Source: CADEEV01 sp032127875 (lineage in GTDB: Bacteria > Acidobacteriota > Vicinamibacteria > Fen-336). From it: a DNA stretch of 64,000 nt. Positions 25,006 to 34,119 of the stretch are shown here, in pieces. The stretch's first letter is position 1. Each line of letters begins with the position of its first letter. The stretch is from contig JAQBHI010000051.1 in NCBI GenBank assembly GCA_032127875.1, positions 27,899 through 91,898 of the forward strand, given 5' to 3'. The position numbers were made by a program, and so were the translations under genes. A model generated the notes under the pieces. That model was not told the origin of the DNA and made no database searches. It saw nothing but the letters and a program-made list of their open reading frames with translations.

Positions 25006-27170
25006 GGTCTGTTCCTCACGGGTCCGCGGTAGCCGAGTGTCAGGGTGAAGCGTGAAGCGCCGTCGGTCTGGATGCCCCACTCTCCGGAGATCGGGCCCGC
25101 GCGCGTTGTGTAGACAACCCCGATGCCAAGGCCCGGGTGGAGGTCGCTGGCGCGAAATGCGCCGAGATCCTGCCAGACGCCACCCGCGCCGAAACGCGTG
25201 AGGAGAGTCAGGTTTCGGATTGCTTCGAAGCGTGCGGTGAGGGCGCCGGCAGCCGCCTGCGGACCCCACAGCTCTTCTTCACGAAGCCCCGGCGCCAACA
25301 CGGGGCCGCCCAGGCGGAACTGCTCGTAGACGGGGAGATCGGTGCTCGAGAGCCCGCCGAACAGCTCGAGTTCGAGAGCCGTTCGCCCGCCGAGGGGTTG
25401 CACGAAGCGTCCGGACAGCGAGCTCCGCCAGTAGTCACGCTCGGCGCCGAGGCCGAGGACCGATTTCTCGCCCGTCAGCGCGAGCCGCAGCCCGTGGGAG
25501 GGAAGCCGCAGGTCGTCGAGCTTGTCCCACACGAAACGGCCGAAGGCGAGCCGCACCTGCTCCTTGCCCGGCGCGAAATCGAGGCCGGGCTGAGCTTCGG
25601 TCCGGACGCGGCCGATCGCCAGGCCCGCCTCGAAGGCCTGGGTGCGCTCCCAGGTCTTCGTGAGCGCAGCGCGCAGCGTGTCGCGCCGAAACTCGGCGCG
25701 GCCCAGAAGCGCGCCGTCCGCCCAGAATCGCGGTCGATCCTCCTCGCGCTCCAAGCGCACGGAGTAGCCGACCGGCACGCGCAGCAGGCGCTCGCCCTCG
25801 AGGCCGCCCCGGAACAGGCGTGTCGTGTCGCTACCGGACCAGAGCAGTTCCAGGCGCTCGCCGAGGCCGAAGACGTTCTGGTTTCGAAACCGCAGCATGC
25901 CGCGCGCCTTGTCGGCCGAGTCATAGCCTGCGGCGAGCTCGAGGGCGCTGCGCGCACGCTCCTTGACGCCCAGGATCACGCGCACTCCCTCGGCCTGTGA
26001 TTCGAAGCGCATCCAGCAGGATTCGAAGAAGCTCGTTGCGAAGACCTTGTCGAGCGCAGCCAGGCCTTTGTCCATCTCGAAGGGGACGCCCGTGGGGATG
26101 TTGAAGGTCCTTCGAATCAGCGCCTGGGAGAAGCGCCGGTTGCCCTCGACCTCGACCGAGACGATGGGCGCGCCCAGTAGTGACCTGCCCTCGGGGCCCC
26201 GGGGCGCGTCCGCCGCAGCGCTGGCCCGCAGCCCGAGGCGCTGCTTGAGCGGGCCGACGATGCTGAGCCCGGCCCGATAGCCTTGCTCGATCAGCGCGGC
26301 GATATTCGTGTAGTCGAGCTTCGAGTGGCGCCCCAGATCCGGCCGAATCTCGAGGTCGGCTTTCTCGGCATAGTTGCGGTTCTGGACGCCGATGAGCGCG
26401 TCGCTGAGCTGGCTCGCGATGCCGGTCACCGACTCGTACTCGCTCGCTTCGAGCGCCGGCGAGGAAACGTCGACGGCCAGCACCACGTCGCCCCCCAGTG
26501 CCCGCGCCACCCCCACGGGCAGGTTGTCGGCCACGCCGCCGTCGACCAGCAGCCGGCCGCCCCACTCGACCGGCACCAGGAACACAGGGATCGACATGCT
26601 GGCCCGCACAGCGCGCGGCAAATCGCCGTGGTCGATCACGACACGCTCGCCGTTGTCGAGCGCAGCAGCCACGGCGCGGAAGGGAATCGGCAGCAGGTCG
26701 AAGTTGCTTTCCGCACGAAAGCCGGGGCCCGCGAGATGGTCCGTGAGAAAACGGTTGACTCGGTAGTCCGTGAGCGCGGCGGCGGGCAGGCGGACCTTCC
26801 AATCCTCGATGCCGAGCGAGATCAGCGCAGGCAGGTCGTCGAGGCGCTGGGTGACGGGCACCAGCCGCCGCTCAGGCTGCCCGCTGAACGGGCTCTCCCA
26901 ATCGAACGAGGACAGCATTGCTTCGAGGCTCCGGGCGTCGATCCCGGTCGCGTACAGCGCGCCGACCACGGCGCCCATGCTGGTTCCGGCGATCGCGTCG
27001 GGCCGGATGCCGTTCTCCTCGAGCGCGCGCAACACGCCGACGTGGGCAATGCCCCGGGCCCCGCCGCCCGACAGCGCCAAGGCCAGGCGCAGGCGATGGC
27101 CTGGCGGCGGCGCCTCGAGCGGGGTGCCTTGCAGGGCGGCGACGAGCAAGAGGCACGCGCCGAGCGTCAA
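25002..27170 (-). CDS. Patatin-like phospholipase with POTRA and Omp85 barrel (PlpD type)
   Basis: 722 residues from TTG 27170, which overlaps the glpD TGA and opens a signal peptide (LTLGACLLLVAALQGTP). The patatin domain covers about residues 30-320: oxyanion GGGARG, nucleophile in GTSMGAVVGAL, and the dyad aspartate in DGGVADNLPVGVA. A POTRA-like domain (about 345-420: IVSVEVEGNRRFSQALIRRT) leads to a C-terminal 16-strand-type Omp85 barrel ending in a short Pro-containing tail. This order is the type Vd autotransporter layout, in which the lipase is displayed or released at the surface. It follows glpD directly, linking phospholipid hydrolysis with glycerol-phosphate use. Confidence 0.9.
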   Translation of the reverse strand: MTLGACLLLVAALQGTPLEAPPPGHRLRLALALSGGGARGIAHVGVLRALEENGIRPDAIAGTSMGAVVGALYATGIDARSLEAMLSSFDWESPFSGQPERRLVPVTQRLDDLPALISLGIEDWKVRLPAAALTDYRVNRFLTDHLAGPGFRAESNFDLLPIPFRAVAAALDNGERVVIDHGDLPRAVRASMSIPVFLVPVEWGGRLLVDGGVADNLPVGVARALGGDVVLAVDVSSPALEASEYESVTGIASQLSDALIGVQNRNYAEKADLEIRPDLGRHSKLDYTNIAALIEQGYRAGLSIVGPLKQRLGLRASAAADAPRGPEGRSLLGAPIVSVEVEGNRRFSQALIRRTFNIPTGVPFEMDKGLAALDKVFATSFFESCWMRFESQAEGVRVILGVKERARSALELAAGYDSADKARGMLRFRNQNVFGLGERLELLWSGSDTTRLFRGGLEGERLLRVPVGYSVRLEREEDRPRFWADGALLGRAEFRRDTLRAALTKTWERTQAFEAGLAIGRVRTEAQPGLDFAPGKEQVRLAFGRFVWDKLDDLRLPSHGLRLALTGEKSVLGLGAERDYWRSSLSGRFVQPLGGRTALELELFGGLSSTDLPVYEQFRLGGPVLAPGLREEELWGPQAAAGALTARFEAIRNLTLLTRFGAGGVWQDLGAFRASDLHPGLGIGVVYTTRAGPISGEWGIQTDGASRFTLTLGYRGPVRNRP

Positions 27171-28726
27171 GCGGGCGCTCCCGACGGAAGGTATTGGCGC
27201 GCGAGGCTCCGGAATTCGGCGATCTGGGCGTCGCGCCACGCGCCATCCCGCCGCAACTCCTTCGCGAGCAACTGCGCGACCTGCGGCGCCATCGCCATGG
27301 CGGCCCGCGCGTCGAGAAACAGCGCGCGCGTCCGGCGGGCCAGGACGTCTTCTACCGTGCGGGCGAGCTCCGCCCGCGCGGCCCAGACCACCTCGGCCGC
27401 ACAGTAGGGCAGGGCGGGATGCAGCCGCACGCCGAGCGTCGCGTCGTCGGCGATCAGATCCTGGATCGCGAGCGCGTCGGCTCCGTAGACCGCGAGTGGT
27501 CCAAACTTCTCGGCGGCGCCGTGGAAGCCGTGGATGTTCAGGTTGCGGGTCGGGCAGGGCCGCTCCGGCAGCTGAGCCAGCGTCGCGGCCTGGTTGACCG
27601 CGTCCTCGGCCATGTTGCGATATGTCGTCCACTTGCCGCCGGTGATGGTGAGCAGGCCCGAGCCATCGATGTGGATCGTGTGATCGCGCGAGAGCGCGGC
27701 GGTGCTGCTGGCATCTCCCGTGCGGACCAGCGGCCGGATTCCCACGAAGACGCTGCGCACGTCGGCTCGCGTGGGAGGACGGTGGAGATACTGCGCGGCG
27801 GTTTCCAGGATGAAGTCGATCTCTGCGTCGAACGCCTTCGGTTCGAGCGGTGTCGCGTCGATCGGCGTGTCGGTCGTGCCGACCAGCGTGTGGCCATGCC
27901 ATGGGATCGCGAACAGCACGCGGCCGTCGCTGGTGTGTGGCACCATGATCGCGCTCTGGCCCGGCAGGAACGAGCGCTCGAAGACGAGATGCACGCCCTG
28001 GCTCGGCGCCAGCAAGGCCGCCACGTCCTTGTCGGCCAGGCGCCGCACCGCATCGCAAAATGGTCCGGCCGCGTTGACCACCACCTTGGCGCCCGCGCGC
28101 AGCGTCCTGCCGCTCTCGAGATCGGTTGCCACGACGCCGTCCAGGAAACCGTCACTGTCGCGGGTGAAGGCGGTGACTGGGGCGTAGTTGAGCAGCGTCG
28201 CGCCCTGCTCGGCGGCGGTCGCCACCATGTCGATCAGCAGCCTGCTGTCGTCGAACTGCCCGTCGTAGTAGACGACGCCGCCGCGCAGGCCGTCGGTCCG
28301 CAGCGTCGGAATGCGCGCCAGCGTTTCTTCTCTGGAGAGCATCTCGGAGACGCCGAAGCCGTACTGCCCCGCGAGCAGGTTGTAGACCTTGAGCCCGACG
28401 CCGTAGAAGGGCGCCTCCCACCACTCGTAACTCGGTACGACGAAGGCCAGGTCGCTCACCAGGTGGGGTGCGTTCTGGCGCAGCAGGCCGCGTTCCTTCA
28501 AGGCCTCCATCACCAGCGAGATGTTGCCCTGCTCGAGATACCGCACGCCGCCATGGACCAGCTTGGTGCTGCGGCTTGAGGTGCCCTTGCCGAAGTCGCT
28601 CTGCTCGAGCAGCAGCACGTCATAGCCGCGGGCCGCGGCGTCGAGAGCGACGCCGACTCCGGTCGCCCCGCCGCCCACGACAGCCATGTCCCAGACGGCC
28701 TCGCGGGAGAAGGCCCGTTCCGCCAT
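27167..28726 (-). CDS. glpD: Glycerol-3-phosphate dehydrogenase, FAD-dependent
   Basis: 519 residues. Aerobic membrane-associated enzyme oxidising glycerol-3-phosphate to dihydroxyacetone phosphate with electrons to quinone. FAD motif DMAVVGGGATGVGVALDAAA at the N-terminus, family signature FGKGTSSRSTKLVHGGVRYL, and later VGTTDTPID and GLLTITGGKWTTYR. The C-terminal DAO_C domain is complete. It follows glpK by 11 bases on the minus strand and overlaps the patatin gene start. Confidence 0.95.
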   Translation of the reverse strand: MAERAFSREAVWDMAVVGGGATGVGVALDAAARGYDVLLLEQSDFGKGTSSRSTKLVHGGVRYLEQGNISLVMEALKERGLLRQNAPHLVSDLAFVVPSYEWWEAPFYGVGLKVYNLLAGQYGFGVSEMLSREETLARIPTLRTDGLRGGVVYYDGQFDDSRLLIDMVATAAEQGATLLNYAPVTAFTRDSDGFLDGVVATDLESGRTLRAGAKVVVNAAGPFCDAVRRLADKDVAALLAPSQGVHLVFERSFLPGQSAIMVPHTSDGRVLFAIPWHGHTLVGTTDTPIDATPLEPKAFDAEIDFILETAAQYLHRPPTRADVRSVFVGIRPLVRTGDASSTAALSRDHTIHIDGSGLLTITGGKWTTYRNMAEDAVNQAATLAQLPERPCPTRNLNIHGFHGAAEKFGPLAVYGADALAIQDLIADDATLGVRLHPALPYCAAEVVWAARAELARTVEDVLARRTRALFLDARAAMAMAPQVAQLLAKELRRDGAWRDAQIAEFRSLARQYLPSGAPA

Positions 28727-28737
28727 CTCTTCCCGAG

Positions 28738-30228
28738 TCAGGGGCGAGGCTCCCAGCCCTTGGAGCGGGCGAGCGCTTCCTGCCAGCGCTCACGCAGCGC
28801 AGCCGCTTGCGAGGCGGGCATGGCCGGCTCGAAGCGCTTGTCGACGCGCCACTGCGCGGCGGTCTCGCGGGTGTCCTTCCAGAAGCCGACAGCGAGGCCG
28901 GCGAGATACGCGGCACCCAGCGCCGTCGTCTCCGTGATCACCGGCCGCAGCACCGGGACGCCCAGGATGTCGGCCTGGAACTGCAGCAGCAGATCGTTGC
29001 GGCTGGCGCCGCCGTCCACGCGCAGCTCGGGCAGCGCGACGCCCGAATCCGCCTGCATCGCGCTCAGCAGGTCGCCGACCTGGTAGGCGATGCCCTCGAG
29101 CGCCGCCCGCGCCAAATGGCCAGCACTCGTGCCGCGCGTGAGTCCCAGCACAGCGCCCCGTGCATACGCGTCCCAGTGCGGCGCCCCAAGGCCCGCGAAG
29201 GCGGGTACGAGATACACGCCGCCGTTGTCCGGAACCGAGCGCGCCAGGCTTTCGATCTCGTCCGACGAGCGGATCAGGCCGAGGCCGTCGCGCAGCCACT
29301 GCACAACGGCGCCACCGATGAAGACGCTGCCCTCGAGCGCGTAGTCGGTGACGCCGCCGCGCGTCCAGGCCACGCTGGTGAGCAGCCGGTGTCGCGAGGC
29401 CGTTGGCTGCTTGCCCAGGTTCTGCAGCAGGAAGCAGCCGGTGCCGTAGGTGTTCTTGGCCAGGCCCGGAGCGATGCACATCTGCCCGAACAGCGCGGCC
29501 TGCTGGTCACCGGCGATGCCGGCGAGCGGGATGCCCGCGAAGGCTGGCAGGCTCGTCTCGGCGTAGAGCTCGCTCGAGGAGCGCACCTGGGGCAACACGG
29601 CCCGGGGGATGCGGAACACCCCGAGCAGCTCGTCGCTCCAGGCGCCCGTGTGGATATCGAAGAGCAGCGTGCGCGAGGCGTTGCTCGAGTCGGTGATGTG
29701 AAGGCGGCCTGCAGTGAGTTGCCACACGAGCCAACTGTCCACGGTTCCGAAGGCGAGCTCGCCGGCCTCGGCTCGCGCCCGCGCGCCCGGCACGTTGTCG
29801 AGGATCCAGCCGAGCTTGGTGCCCGAGAAGTAGGCGTCGAGCACGAGACCTGTGCGGTCGCGGACGAGCGGCTCCGCGCCGTCGGCCTTCAGCCGGTCGC
29901 AGGCCTCCGCCGTGCGGCGGTCCTGCCATACGATGGCGTTCATCAGCGGCGTGCCGGTCGCGCGATCCCAGACGAGCGTCGTCTCGCGTTGATTGGTGAT
30001 GCCGATTGCCGCGATGTCGCGCGGCCCGAGCTTCGCCTTCGCGAGCACCTCGCTGGCGACCCCGAGTTGCGACTCGGCGAGTTCGTCCGGGTCGTGTTCT
30101 ACCCAGCCGGCGTGCGGGTAGAGCTGCCGGAACTCGCGCTGGGCCAGCGCAACGATGGCGCCGCTGCGCTCGAACAGGATGGCTCGTGAACTGGTCGTCC
30201 CCTGGTCGAGGGCGAGAATGCAGGTCAT
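28738..30228 (-). CDS. glpK: Glycerol kinase
   Basis: 496 residues, full length for an FGGY carbohydrate kinase. It phosphorylates glycerol with ATP. Signature segments: LALDQGTTSSRAILFE at the start, GITNQRETTLVWDRATG, VDSWLVWQLT, the NTYGTGCFLLQNLG region and RVDGGASRNDLLLQFQADIL. First gene of glpK-glpD-patatin-DUF1304. No glpF permease or glpR regulator is seen nearby. Its start faces the DUF4136 gene on the other strand; the 63-base gap must serve both promoters. Confidence 0.96.
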   Translation of the reverse strand: MTCILALDQGTTSSRAILFERSGAIVALAQREFRQLYPHAGWVEHDPDELAESQLGVASEVLAKAKLGPRDIAAIGITNQRETTLVWDRATGTPLMNAIVWQDRRTAEACDRLKADGAEPLVRDRTGLVLDAYFSGTKLGWILDNVPGARARAEAGELAFGTVDSWLVWQLTAGRLHITDSSNASRTLLFDIHTGAWSDELLGVFRIPRAVLPQVRSSSELYAETSLPAFAGIPLAGIAGDQQAALFGQMCIAPGLAKNTYGTGCFLLQNLGKQPTASRHRLLTSVAWTRGGVTDYALEGSVFIGGAVVQWLRDGLGLIRSSDEIESLARSVPDNGGVYLVPAFAGLGAPHWDAYARGAVLGLTRGTSAGHLARAALEGIAYQVGDLLSAMQADSGVALPELRVDGGASRNDLLLQFQADILGVPVLRPVITETTALGAAYLAGLAVGFWKDTRETAAQWRVDKRFEPAMPASQAAALRERWQEALARSKGWEPRP

Positions 30229-30291
30229 GAGCGAAGGAGGTTAGCATGACCTCGAAGACCCTCTCGTGGCACGATGGGTCCGGAGGTTGCC

Positions 30292-30861
30292 ATGCGCGCT
30301 CGTGCCCTGAGGCCGCTATTCGTGCTCTTCGCTCTGGCCCTTCCCGCTGCGGGGCAGTCGACGTCGGAGTCACGGCCGCTCGGCGAGAGCCCCAAGGTCG
30401 AGGTCGACGCCGACTCTACGGCCGATTTCTCCACCTACAAGACGTACGCGTGGCTCCCGATCAGCGAGCGCCCTGCCAACTTCGCAGATCACATTCGGAT
30501 CATGCAAACTGTGGAGCATGAGCTCGAAGCAAAGGGTCTGGTGAAGGACCAGGCGGGCGCGCCCCAGGTGTTCGTGGGCTACTCCGCGACGTCGAAGAAG
30601 AAGCTGCGCGGCGATTCGTACAAGCAGAACTCCAGCTCGCGTGGCCCGAGCGACGTGCGCACCATCGTGGAACTAAGGCGCGTCGAGGAACAGACGCTCT
30701 CGATCGAGTTTCGCGACGGCAAGAGCCGCAAGCGCGTCTTCCTGGGTACGCGCCATGAGCCGCTCCAACGCTCGGATCTGGTGGCCTATCAGTTGATCGA
30801 CGCCGTGAAGGCGATCCTCGCGAGCTACCCGCCCGCGCCGGCCGCCTCGCCCCGCCCGTGA
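30292..30861 (+). CDS. DUF4136 family secreted protein
   Basis: 189 residues from ATG 30292, preceded by GGAGG at 30282-30286. The N-terminus is a signal peptide (MRARALRPLFVLFALALPAAG). The DUF4136 pattern follows: VEVDADSTADFSTYKTYAWLP, IMQTVEHELEAKGLVKDQ, QVFVGYSATSKKKL, and LSIEFRDGKSRKRVFLGT. There is no lipobox cysteine. Function of the family is unknown; members are envelope-associated. It overlaps the glycerate kinase start by GTGA. Confidence 0.85.
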   Translation: MRARALRPLFVLFALALPAAGQSTSESRPLGESPKVEVDADSTADFSTYKTYAWLPISERPANFADHIRIMQTVEHELEAKGLVKDQAGAPQVFVGYSATSKKKLRGDSYKQNSSSRGPSDVRTIVELRRVEEQTLSIEFRDGKSRKRVFLGTRHEPLQRSDLVAYQLIDAVKAILASYPPAPAASPRP

Positions 30862-31988
30862 AGCTCCTCCTCGCCCCGGCCTCCTTCAAGGAGTCGATGA
30901 CGGCCAGGGAAGCGGCTCTAGCGATGCAGCGGGGAGCGCGAACTGCGGCTCCCGATCTCGAACTTGCGTTGCTGCCGGTTGCCGATGGTGGCGAAGGTAC
31001 GCTGGAAACGCTGGTCTCCGCCGCGGGCGGCTCGCTGCGGATGATCGAGGCGACGGGCCCGCGCGGGATTCCGGTGCAGGCCTGCCTCGGCGCGCTGCCC
31101 GATGGCACGGCGGTTCTAGAGGCGGCGCAGGCGTGCGGGCTTGGTTTGCTGCCGTCGGCCCTGCGTGACCCGCGCTTCACAACCTCGCGCGGCGTCGGTG
31201 AAATGCTGCGCGCCACCCTGGACTCGGGCGCCTCGCGCATCATCGTCGGCCTCGGCGGCAGCGCAACCAACGATGCCGGAGCGGGCGCGCTCCAGGCCCT
31301 TGGCGCGTCGCTCGTCGACGAAGCCGGAAAGCCAATCGGCCCCGGCGGTGCCGCCCTCGCCCGCCTGCACAGCATCGATCTCGCCGGCCTCGACCCTCGG
31401 CTCGCCGCGAGCGTGCTCGACGTCGCTTGCGACGTCACGAGCCCGCTGTGCGGCCCCGAAGGCGCGACCGCGCTGTTCGCGCCCCAGAAGGGCGCCTCGC
31501 CCGAGACTGTGAGCGTGCTCGAGGCGAACCTCGCGCGCTTCGCCGAGGTTGTTGAGCGCGATACCGGCCGATGCCTTCGCGACGCGCCCGGCGCCGGCGC
31601 GGCGGGCGGCCTGGGCGCAGCGCTGATGCTCTGTGGCGCGCGCCTCGTGCCAGGCATCGATTGGGTCCTGGACGCGCTGGGCTTCGACGCTGCTCTCGCC
31701 GGCGCGTGCGTCGTCTTGACTGGCGAGGGCACGCTCGACGCCCAAACGGTGCGCGGCAAGGCGATCGCGGGGCTTTCGGCGCGCGCCGCTAGACGGGGTG
31801 TCCCGGTCGTGGCCCTGGCCGGCCGCCTCGAAGCCGGCTACGAACGCCTCTATGATCAGGGTTTGACGGCCGCGCTCTCGATCAATCCAGGGCCCCAGCG
31901 AACCGAAGACGCCCTCCACGACGGCGCCGCGAACCTGGAGCGCGCTACGCGCGACGTGGTCCGCTTTCTGCACGCCCTAGGCTCGTGA
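30858..31988 (+). CDS. Glycerate 2-kinase
   Basis: 376 residues of the GlxK/GarK family, ATP-dependent phosphorylation of glycerate to a phosphoglycerate. Motifs: LAPASFKESMTAREAALAMQ at the start, LPVADGGEGTLETL, RIIVGLGGSATNDAGAGALQ, the PGAGAAGGLGAALM loop and VVLTGEGTLDAQTVRGKA. GTG start at 30858 overlaps the DUF4136 stop. The next gene also starts by overlap, so three genes are coupled. Confidence 0.94.
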   Translation: MKLLLAPASFKESMTAREAALAMQRGARTAAPDLELALLPVADGGEGTLETLVSAAGGSLRMIEATGPRGIPVQACLGALPDGTAVLEAAQACGLGLLPSALRDPRFTTSRGVGEMLRATLDSGASRIIVGLGGSATNDAGAGALQALGASLVDEAGKPIGPGGAALARLHSIDLAGLDPRLAASVLDVACDVTSPLCGPEGATALFAPQKGASPETVSVLEANLARFAEVVERDTGRCLRDAPGAGAAGGLGAALMLCGARLVPGIDWVLDALGFDAALAGACVVLTGEGTLDAQTVRGKAIAGLSARAARRGVPVVALAGRLEAGYERLYDQGLTAALSINPGPQRTEDALHDGAANLERATRDVVRFLHALGS

Positions 31989-33136
31989 ACACTGAGAGGC
32001 CTCGCAACTCGGGCGCTTCGCCGATGATCGCAGCGGTCGTCGCGCTGGCACTGCTCGGCGCTTCGCCCGCGCCGCGCCCCGTCACGCCGGCGAGGGGTGT
32101 AGAGCGGACGCTGATCCTGATCGGGGACGCGGGGAAGCCGGCTGCCGATGGCGAACCCGTGCTGAAAGCCCTCGCTCGTGAAGTTGGCCGCGAGGCGGAG
32201 CGGACGACGGTCGTCTTTCTCGGCGACAACATCTATCCCGGCGGTCTTCCGGAGCCCGCCGCTCCCGAACGCAGCCAAGCCGAGCGCAGGCTCGACACTC
32301 AGGTGGACGTCGTCCGAGGCGCCGGCGTGCGCGCCATCTTCGTGCCCGGCAACCACGATTGGGCCCAGGAAAAGCCTGGTGGCTGGGACGCGGTCCGGCG
32401 GGAGGCGGCCCGCGTGGACAGCCGCGGTGCGCCCAATGTCGAGATGCTCCCCAAGGGTGGCTGTCCCGGCCCGGTGGTCCGGGACATCGGGTCGCGGCTG
32501 CGCCTGGTGCTTCTCGACACGCAGTGGTGGCTGCATGCCTACGAGAAGCCGCAGCCGCCGGATTCCGGATGCCCTCAGGATACGGAGGACGAGGTGCTGG
32601 CCGCGCTCGACGCAGCCTTGCAAACGGCCGGCGAGCGGCAGATCGTGGTGGCGGCGCATCACCCGCTCGCCTCGGGCGGACCGCACGGCGGCTACTTCAG
32701 CCTCCGCCAGCACCTGTTTCCCCTGACGGATCGCAGCAGGAAGCTATGGATTCCGCTGCCCCTCATTGGCTCGCTCTACCCGCTCGCCCGGCTACAGGGG
32801 GCCTCACCGCAGGACCTGATGAACGAGCGCAATCGCCGGATGCGGGCGGCGCTGGAGAGCGTCCTCCGCCAGCACCAGCCGCTCGTCTACGCCGCGGGCC
32901 ACGAGCACACGCTGCAGGTGATCGATGGCGCGAGCGCGCGCCATCTGCTGGTGAGCGGCGCGGGCGTCTACAACCACGAGAGCGCGGTCAGGAAGATCGA
33001 CGGCACCCGCTTCGCCTCGAGCCAGGCCGGCTTCATGAAGCTCGAAGTCGAGCACGGCGGCCGCGTGCGGCTCTCGGTGCTGGAGGTGAACGCCCGCGGC
33101 GACGCGGTCGAAGGTTACGCGGCCTGGCTGGACTAG
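31985..33136 (+). CDS. Calcineurin-like metallophosphoesterase, secreted
   Basis: 383 residues from GTG 31985, with a hydrophobic segment (MIAAVVALALLGASPA) after a short polar start that suggests export. All five phosphoesterase blocks are present: IGDAGKP, LGDNIYPGG, GNHDWAQEKPGG, VVAAHHPLASGG and AAGHEHTLQV. The length between blocks resembles tartrate-resistant-phosphatase-like bacterial enzymes. Substrate unknown. It overlaps the glycerate kinase stop and ends three bases before the convergent pta gene. Confidence 0.88.
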   Translation: MNTERPRNSGASPMIAAVVALALLGASPAPRPVTPARGVERTLILIGDAGKPAADGEPVLKALAREVGREAERTTVVFLGDNIYPGGLPEPAAPERSQAERRLDTQVDVVRGAGVRAIFVPGNHDWAQEKPGGWDAVRREAARVDSRGAPNVEMLPKGGCPGPVVRDIGSRLRLVLLDTQWWLHAYEKPQPPDSGCPQDTEDEVLAALDAALQTAGERQIVVAAHHPLASGGPHGGYFSLRQHLFPLTDRSRKLWIPLPLIGSLYPLARLQGASPQDLMNERNRRMRAALESVLRQHQPLVYAAGHEHTLQVIDGASARHLLVSGAGVYNHESAVRKIDGTRFASSQAGFMKLEVEHGGRVRLSVLEVNARGDAVEGYAAWLD

Positions 33137-33139
33137 TCC

Positions 33140-34114
33140 CTACAAGGCCTGGGCGGCGGTGATGACCGCGACGTCGGCGAGGTCCTGCACCGAACAGCCG
33201 CGCGAGACGTCGTTCACCGGCTTGCGAAGGCCCTGCAGGATCGGACCGATGGCTGCGGCGCCGGCCAGGCGCTCGGTGATCTTGTAGGCGATGTTGCCTG
33301 CGTTGAGGTCGGGGAACAGGAAGACGTTTGCGGCCTTCTCGGCGAACGGGCTGTCGGGCGCCTTCTTCTTCGCCACCGCCGGCACAAAGGCGGCGTCGAA
33401 CTGCATCTCGCCGTCGACGACGAGCGCAGGCTCGGCGGCGCGCACCGAAGCTACGGCCCTCTTCACCCGCTCGACCGACTCGTGCCGCGCGGAGTCGCGG
33501 GTCGAGAACGACAAATACGCGAGCCGAGGCTCGTGGCCAAAGGCGCGCACCGTGGCCGCGGTGGCGCGGCCGATTTCCGCGAGCGCCTCGGAGCCCGGCG
33601 CGATGTTGACTGAGCAGTCGGCATAGAAGAGCGTCTTGTCGGGCCACGACATCACGAACAGCGACGAGGCGCGGCCAAGGCCCTCGGCCATCCTCACGAT
33701 CTCGAAGGCCGGCAGAAACGGCTTCGTGTCGCTGTTCAAGCCCGAGACCATGCCCTCGGCCGCCCCGGCTCGCACCATCGAGGCGCCGAAGTAGTGGGGG
33801 AGGCGGAGCCTGTCCTTCGCGGCTTCGGCCGTCACGCCCTTGTGCTTGCGCGACTCGCGGTAGGCCGCGGCGTAGGCGGGAGCTTCGGCATCGGCCGTGG
33901 GATCACGGACGTCGATGCCAGTCAGCGCGATTTCAAGGCTGGCCGCTCGGTCGCGGACCATGGCCGCGGGTCCGATCAGGATCGGCTTCACGAGCTGCTG
34001 ATCGCGAAGCAAACCTGCCGCGCGGATCGCGCGCTCCTCGAGTCCCTCGGCGTAGACGACGCGGGCGCCCCGGCCCCGTACCCGATCGCGCATCTCGTCC
34101 ATGAACATCGGCAT
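33140..34114 (-). CDS. pta: Phosphate acetyltransferase
   Basis: 324 residues, the short Pta form without an N-terminal DRTGG domain. It interconverts acetyl-CoA and acetyl phosphate. Recognisable segments: VVYAEGLEERAIRAAGLL, RLPHYFGASMVRAGAAEGMV, LFYADCSVNIAP, YLSFSTRDSARHESVERV, and VFLFPDLNAGNIAYKI. ATG 34114 begins five bases after the ackA stop; other ATGs shortly downstream (MFMDEM) are possible. Together with AckA it forms the acetate/acetyl phosphate branch. Confidence 0.93.
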   Translation of the reverse strand: MPMFMDEMRDRVRGRGARVVYAEGLEERAIRAAGLLRDQQLVKPILIGPAAMVRDRAASLEIALTGIDVRDPTADAEAPAYAAAYRESRKHKGVTAEAAKDRLRLPHYFGASMVRAGAAEGMVSGLNSDTKPFLPAFEIVRMAEGLGRASSLFVMSWPDKTLFYADCSVNIAPGSEALAEIGRATAATVRAFGHEPRLAYLSFSTRDSARHESVERVKRAVASVRAAEPALVVDGEMQFDAAFVPAVAKKKAPDSPFAEKAANVFLFPDLNAGNIAYKITERLAGAAAIGPILQGLRKPVNDVSRGCSVQDLADVAVITAAQAL

Positions 34115-34119
34115 GTGTA

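Noticed and set aside
25002..28058. 1018-codon reading of the patatin-barrel gene
   Set aside because: The extra N-terminal 296 codons are glpD out of frame; TTG 27170 starts a signal peptide right at the glpD stop.
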